The notes beneath the pieces were generated by a model, which did not search any database, had not been told where the DNA came from, and saw nothing but the letters and a program-made list of their open reading frames with translations. 64,000 bases of DNA from Sorangium aterium (GTDB lineage Bacteria; Myxococcota_A; Polyangia; Polyangiales; Polyangiaceae), in contig NZ_JAQNDK010000004.1 in NCBI RefSeq assembly GCF_028368935.1, positions 930,001 to 994,000 of the forward strand, in the 5' to 3' direction. Shown here piece after piece: positions 59,972 to 64,000 of this stretch. Positions within the stretch are counted from its first letter, which is position 1; each line of letters begins with the position of its first letter. The position numbers and the translations under genes were made by a program.

Positions 59972-62353
59972 TCACCTCACGTGGATGTCCGGCTTCGGGG
60001 GCGCCGCCATTCCGCCGCCGAGGTGGAAGCTCGGGTGAGGCGGCTGGTTGTAGGCGGTCTGCTCCGAGCTGACCTGCATCCGGTACTGGGGGTCATGCAT
60101 CAGCGTGTAAAGCCGGCGCGTCGTCACGTTCGTCGTTGTGTACAGCCGCAGCGCCGAGTTGTCGGACTCGCGCCACACGATCTCCTCGCGCCAGTCGCCG
60201 AGCAGGTCGGCCGTGAGGGCCGGCGTCGACTTCGTGCCGTTGTTCGACGCGCACTGGCTGCAGCTGAGGAGCGAGCCGCCGCCGTATTTGGTGATCGACG
60301 TGTTGTTCTGCAGCTCGCGCAGCTCGTCCGCGTCCCACCAGATCAGGAAGTTGACCGACGCGGGCTGGCTCCCGACGTTCGACCCGCTGGTCGCGGACAG
60401 GAGCCCTCCCGTGGAGTTGGTCCACATCTCCGCGCCGGCGCTGCTCGCGAGCACGTCGCCCGCCACCCCGCGCCCGGTGTCGGCCCCCGTGACGGGGCCC
60501 TGCTTGAGGATCGCGCAGGTGTTCGCGTCGTGGAGGTCGTAGGTCGGCTTGGTGCCGTCCTCGTGCGGCATGAACACCTCGAGCCCCGGGCGTGAGAGGA
60601 CGAAGTCGCTGACGTGCAGCGCGTCGCCGTGCCCGAGCGCCGTCGAGCACTTCCGGGTGCCGTTGCTGTCGATCGTCGAGGCCCCGTAGATCACCTCCTG
60701 CGCCCCGTCGGCGTCGACGTCGGCCACGACCATGGAGTGGGCGCCCTGGCCGGTGTAGGCGGTGTTCGCGTTGCTGTCGGCCTTCCAGATCTGGGTGAGC
60801 TTGCCGCCGCGGAAGCTCCAGGCGGTCACGGTGGCTCGCGTGTAGTAGCCGCGGGCCATCAGGATCGCCGGCCTGCCGCTCGCGTCCTGGCCTGTCCCGA
60901 GATCGCTCACGAACGCCGCGCTCGCGAGGAAGCGATCGACGCGGTTGCCGTACGAGTCCCCCCACGAGGAGACCGTCCCGCGGGCCACGTCGAAGGCGAC
61001 GGTCGCGAGCTCCGCGCCGCTCGCGCCGCTGAACACCGTCAGGTACTCGGGGCCGGTGAGCACGTAGCCCGCGGCGTTCCTGTAGTCCGCCGCGTCGTCG
61101 TCGGAGGCCGCGGGACCGCGGCTGAGGTAGGCGCCCGCGCCGTCGCGCGTGCCGGGCGCGGTCTTCACCGCGATCTCCGCGTTGCCGTCGCCGTCGAAGT
61201 CGTACACGACGAACTGCGTGTAGTGCGCGCCCGCCCGGATGTTCCTCCCGAGATCGATGCGGAAGAGGCGCCGCCCGTCGAGCTTGTAGGCGTCGAGGTA
61301 GACAGGCCCCGTGCAGCCAGCCTGGGAGTTGTCCTTGGCGTTCGACGGATCCCACTTGAGGATGATCTCGTACTGCCCGTCGCCGTCGACGTCTCCGACG
61401 CTCGCGTCGTTCGCGGCGTATGAGTAGCTCTCGCCGGCGTTATCGCACTTCGATGGCGTCGTTCCACCCGCGGGCGCCGTGAGAGGGATCCGGAGGTAGT
61501 TCTGGCCCCACGTGGCGGCGGCGGGGGAGGCGGCCTGTGCGACGCCGCCGACCACTGCCCGGATCGTGTAGGTCGACGCGCTGGTGCCGGCGGTATCGAG
61601 GTAGTTGGTGCTGTTCGTGACGTTCGCGATGCGCGTCCCGTTCCGGTACACATCGTACGAGATCGCGCTCGGGTTCGCCGCGTCGTACTCGTAACCGAAC
61701 ATCCTCCATCCGACGTAGACGCCGTTCGAGACCTTGACGGCGACCACGCCGCGATCGAGGTCCTCCATCTGGTAATGCCCGGTCGGCGCGGCGCCGCCGC
61801 TGCCGCCTGCGCCGCCTGCGCCGCCGCTGCCGGTGCTAGCGCTGCTGCTGCTGCTGGCGCTGCTGCTGCTGCTGGCGCTGCTGCTGCTGCTGGCGCTGCT
61901 GCTGGCGCTGCTGCTGCCGGACCCGCCCGCCGTCACGCTGGCGAGCGCTGGGCGCTGGGCAGGGCCGCTCGCGTTGGCGCAGAACCCGAAGCTTGTCGAT
62001 GCGGCCGGCGCCAGGGTCGCGTTGTGCGCCGCGGGCGTGGCGACCAGCTGCGACCCGCTCACGCTCGTGGTGGCGCTCCACGCGTTCACGAGCGTGGAGC
62101 CGTTCAGGTTCGTGGTGATCCGCCAGGTCGTCGTCGTCGCGGTTCCGGTGTTCCGGATGGCGACGTCGGCGCAGTACCCGGTCCCCCAGTCCGACGCGAC
62201 CGTCAGCGTGGCGGTCAGCCCGTCGCCGGTCAGCGGCTGATCCCAGCCTTCCTGTTGCTCGATCTCCCCTTCCGGCCCGTAGGCGTCCTCCACGACGCAC
62301 GCTCCGAGGAGCACGAGGGCGGCGGCGGTCGCCGCCGACAAGCAAGTTCGCAT
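59972..62353 (-). CDS. PL11 rhamnogalacturonan lyase with N-terminal CBM2, lipoprotein
   Basis: This is a 793-residue lipoprotein (signal ending LLGAC, Cys about 19). Residues about 45-135 form a CBM2-type cellulose-binding domain (TATLTVASDWGTGYCADVAI, TTTWRITTNLNG and the paired Cys of CBM2). A poly-Ser linker follows, then a PL11 domain (DRGVVAVKVSNGVYVGWR, ASVGDVDGDGQYEIILKWDPSNAKDNSQ, YDFDGDGNAEIAVKTAPG, GDSYGNRVDRFLAS and DLLGDWREEIVWRE, in short parts). It has the YesW-like longer loops with the NSQ motif. The CBM would hold the lyase on plant cell wall near cellulose. It is only distantly similar to the PL11 at 46955, so it is not a recent duplicate. The Ser linker is encoded by CTG/CAG triplet runs at 61836-61915. 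Confidence 0.95.
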   Translation of the reverse strand: MRTCLSAATAAALVLLGACVVEDAYGPEGEIEQQEGWDQPLTGDGLTATLTVASDWGTGYCADVAIRNTGTATTTTWRITTNLNGSTLVNAWSATTSVSGSQLVATPAAHNATLAPAASTSFGFCANASGPAQRPALASVTAGGSGSSSASSSASSSSSASSSSSASSSSSASTGSGGAGGAGGSGGAAPTGHYQMEDLDRGVVAVKVSNGVYVGWRMFGYEYDAANPSAISYDVYRNGTRIANVTNSTNYLDTAGTSASTYTIRAVVGGVAQAASPAAATWGQNYLRIPLTAPAGGTTPSKCDNAGESYSYAANDASVGDVDGDGQYEIILKWDPSNAKDNSQAGCTGPVYLDAYKLDGRRLFRIDLGRNIRAGAHYTQFVVYDFDGDGNAEIAVKTAPGTRDGAGAYLSRGPAASDDDAADYRNAAGYVLTGPEYLTVFSGASGAELATVAFDVARGTVSSWGDSYGNRVDRFLASAAFVSDLGTGQDASGRPAILMARGYYTRATVTAWSFRGGKLTQIWKADSNANTAYTGQGAHSMVVADVDADGAQEVIYGASTIDSNGTRKCSTALGHGDALHVSDFVLSRPGLEVFMPHEDGTKPTYDLHDANTCAILKQGPVTGADTGRGVAGDVLASSAGAEMWTNSTGGLLSATSGSNVGSQPASVNFLIWWDADELRELQNNTSITKYGGGSLLSCSQCASNNGTKSTPALTADLLGDWREEIVWRESDNSALRLYTTTNVTTRRLYTLMHDPQYRMQVSSEQTAYNQPPHPSFHLGGGMAAPPKPDIHVR

Positions 62354-62492
62354 GGAAAGTTCCTTTCAGAGCACGCGGAGCGCGAGGCGATCCGCGAAAG
62401 GTCCTCGGCCTCCGGCGCCGGCGGCCCTGCGGCCGGTGGCGCTCGGAGACCGAGGATCAATGAATGACCTCCATGGTTGCCCGAGCAGCTCG

Positions 62493-62503
62493 GACCCAAT
62501 CAC
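62493..62503 (-). promoter_or_regulatory. Variant GTGATTG box upstream of the second PL11 gene
   Basis: Copy 7 reads GTGATTGGGTCCGAG on the minus strand, closest to copy 6 (GTGATTGATCCGAG). It lies about 140 bp before the start codon. This is the weakest of the seven matches. Confidence 0.4.
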
Positions 62504-62589
62504 GAAAGCGACGAGAGCCGTGTATTTCGCGGTCGGTCGGAGTTTTTGAGCCGCATCAGAACGACGCCGCTCTCAGCATCCGGCCTACG

Positions 62590-63309
62590 TCAGGACAGCG
62601 CGCGGATATCCATCGTGATGTCGCCCATGACGTCCGCGTAGCGGAGCGCGATGTTTTTGGCGTCGTCGAGAGACGGCACATCGACGATGACGTACCCGCC
62701 GATCAGCTCCTTGGCTTCGGCGAACGGGCCGTCGGTCACCTTGTGCTTGCCGCCGGTCGACACGATGCGAGCGCCCTTCGCGCTCGGCTGCATTCCCTCG
62801 GTCGCGAGCAGCACGCCGGCCCGGGTCATCTCCTCGATGAGGCGACCCATCGACGCCATCAGCTCCGGCGCGGGCGGCGCGTCGCCTCCCGCCTCGTCGT
62901 GGCAGTGGACCGCCATGTACCGCGTCGTCGTGAGCCCCTCGGGCTTCGGCCCCATGCCGAGATCCCACATCTCCGTCACAGGCCGGATGTCGATGTCGAC
63001 GTCGCCGATCAGGGCCGCGAACCGCGACACCCAGCCGATCGCCTCGTCGAGCGACGTGACGCGGAGGACCGCGAAGCCGGCGGGCACCGCCTTTGCGCCG
63101 CCGAAGGGCCCTCGGGTGACGGTGCGCTGGCCGCCGGCGAACTGGAGGCGAACGCCCTCGGAGCTGGGGCGGAGCCCATCGCCGCCGCGCAGCACCCCCG
63201 TCTTCACCAGGTCCCCCATCATCTGCCCCACACGCGCGATGAACTCGGGGCTCGGCATCGCGCCGGCTTCAGTCTGTGCGTTGGTCCTGTGCATGATCAT
63301 GAAACGCAT
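62590..63309 (-). CDS. Double YCII-domain protein
   Basis: This is a 239-residue protein made of two tandem YCII (DGPF-type) domains, about 1-110 and 118-239. Each half has the form MRFMIMHRTN / TRYMAVHCHD, a middle helix pair, the TRGPFGGAKAVPAGFAVLRV / TDGPFAEAKELIGGYVIVDV strand (in parts), and SLDEAIGW / SLDDAKNIA. Single-domain members are common near ECF41-type sigma factors, but none is adjacent here. The family is of unknown function; some members are dehalogenase-like. GGAG precedes the ATG at 63309. Confidence 0.88.
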   Translation of the reverse strand: MRFMIMHRTNAQTEAGAMPSPEFIARVGQMMGDLVKTGVLRGGDGLRPSSEGVRLQFAGGQRTVTRGPFGGAKAVPAGFAVLRVTSLDEAIGWVSRFAALIGDVDIDIRPVTEMWDLGMGPKPEGLTTTRYMAVHCHDEAGGDAPPAPELMASMGRLIEEMTRAGVLLATEGMQPSAKGARIVSTGGKHKVTDGPFAEAKELIGGYVIVDVPSLDDAKNIALRYADVMGDITMDIRALS

Positions 63310-63651
63310 GTCCACATTCTCCTTGGTATGGGCCGACAGGGAGCGCACGAGCTGCCGTCGTCCAGCGCGACGCTCTTCTCGATGTCTCCCGGAGCGGTGG
63401 CCCTCACGCGCCGGCGTGCTCGCTGCAGCCCTGCTCGTTCGTGCCCTCGCTCCGGTCCTGACGCTGTCTGCTCGTACACTCTTCCCACGGGGTCGTTACC
63501 GGGAGGAAGCCCGGCGTTCAGCAGGGCGACGAACGGAAGCGCGCCGGATCGACACGGGGGAGCTTTTTTTTTCGCGCCGCCGCGGGACGCGCCCGGGCGC
63601 GCCGGCCGTACCCTCACGGGCCGCGCGCCTCCGCGGCGGCGCTGGCCGCGG
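63310..63651. other. Intergenic region, nothing recognised
   Basis: These 340 bp contain no protein-like frame. They are expected to hold the promoter of the YCII gene and the end of the DUF2188-like transcript. A T-run at 63565-63571 within GC-rich DNA may mark a terminator for a plus-strand transcript, but no strong stem was found before it. Confidence 0.4.
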
Positions 63652-63876
63652 TCACGCCGCCAGGCGATGCTCGATCTCGATCGGCGTGAGCGGCGGTGGC
63701 AGCTCGTCGATGACGACCGCGCTGCCCGGGTGCTGGCGGACGAGCTCCTCCGTGGACTCGATCGCTTCCTGCACCGTGCCGTACGGGAGCGAGCGGGTGA
63801 CGTAGCCCTCGGCCGCGACCACCCAGCCCCAGCCGTCGGGGTCCGGCATGACGTGGTATGTGAGCCTCTGTGTCAT
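63652..63876 (-). CDS. DUF2188-like small protein
   Basis: This is a 74-residue protein starting MTQRLTYHVMPDPDGWGWVV, with an EA-rich helix (VQEAIESTEELVRQHPG) and a closing strand (AVVIDELPPPLTPIEIEHRL). It resembles the DUF2188 fold, a small domain in which YHV..DGGW and a later EAI..A helix are conserved; the usual final HxxDG is not present. Function unknown. The ATG at 63876 has GGAGGGAGG upstream; a further in-frame ATG at 63924 is less likely. Confidence 0.7.
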   Translation of the reverse strand: MTQRLTYHVMPDPDGWGWVVAAEGYVTRSLPYGTVQEAIESTEELVRQHPGSAVVIDELPPPLTPIEIEHRLAA

Positions 63877-63946
63877 GGTGTGTCCTCCCTCCGGGAGGGT
63901 GAGCTCGGCGCGCGCGAGCAGCAAGAGATCGGCGCTCGCGGAGGCC

Positions 63947-64000
63947 CTACCGCTGGCGGCGCTGCACCTCCTTGAGGGCGAGCTTCGAGATCGCCCTCAG
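63947..64000 (-). CDS. C-terminal end of a gene cut by the window edge
   Basis: On the minus strand the last 54 bases read LRAISKLALKEVQRRQR and a TAG stop. The basic helix looks like a real protein end and is placed just upstream of the DUF2188-like gene in the same direction. Too little is present to name it. Confidence 0.35.
   Translation of the reverse strand: MRAISKLALKEVQRRQR

Noticed and set aside
59972-62353. The two PL11 genes as a recent duplication
   Set aside because: The lyase domains differ throughout and only one has a CBM2; they are separate family members.

Overview
The window is very GC-rich DNA with GC-biased third codon positions. It carries many lipoprotein signal peptides followed by Gly/Ser/Ala-rich linkers, an FHA-type sigma-54 activator, a MYXO-CTERM-like tail and DUF1592/DUF1552-type genes. 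Together these point to a large-genome myxobacterium of the Sorangium/Polyangium type. This is inferred from gene content; no marker gene such as rRNA is present.

Left part (1-13.5 kb), housekeeping and accessory operons. A cut-off zinc-ribbon gene is followed by a LEA-like lipoprotein and an alpha/beta hydrolase. A class D beta-lactamase lipoprotein overlaps by 4 bp the end of a membrane-associated MutS-like ATPase, and this pair is divergent from transaldolase. Two SAM methyltransferases and a polysaccharide deacetylase form a compact operon. After one hypothetical gene comes a 4-bp-overlapping trio of acyl carrier protein, cyclopropane-synthase-like methyltransferase and fatty-acyl-AMP-ligase-like enzyme, which looks like a small lipid-modification pathway. 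It ends at an inverted array of hexanucleotide repeats (13523-13758).

Middle part (14-28.9 kb). This holds a secreted GH5 cellulase, a lipoprotein with a carboxypeptidase-regulatory-like domain, a MATE transporter, a small zinc-site protein, a histidine kinase next to an FHA/sigma-54 activator, a thioredoxin-fold lipoprotein, a decayed FAD oxidoreductase behind a lactonase-fold beta-propeller lipoprotein, an MFS exporter and a PD40 propeller lipoprotein.

Right part (29-62.5 kb), a pectin / rhamnogalacturonan-I (RG-I) utilisation region. It encodes GH43 arabinanase, GH53 galactanase, two PL11 rhamnogalacturonan lyases, two SGNH (CE12-like) acetylesterases, a PL9-like pectate lyase, GH115 alpha-glucuronidase and a CE1-like esterase whose signal peptide is out of frame. 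It also has a galactose/galactofuranose-type ABC transporter with an SDR dehydrogenase, and a DUF1592 (haem-motif) / DUF1552 (Tat) pair. An ECF sigma / anti-sigma-TPR / beta-barrel-like operon sits inside it. The GH43-end/sigma/anti-sigma segment is duplicated downstream; the copy keeps an intact sigma gene but only 19 codons of the anti-sigma gene.

A short conserved sequence, GTGATTGATC with flanking similarity, occurs seven times. Six copies lie upstream of, and oriented toward, genes of this region, and one precedes a GH43 remnant. Two copies sit in 259-bp near-identical cassettes that also carry the last codons of the barrel gene, so the region appears to have grown by duplicating sigma/CAZyme units. 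This repeat-driven, possibly sigma-controlled RG-I regulon is the most interesting feature of the window.

The right end (62.6-64 kb) has a double YciI-domain protein, a DUF2188-like small protein and the last codons of a cut-off gene. No rRNA, tRNA, IS element or CRISPR array was recognised.
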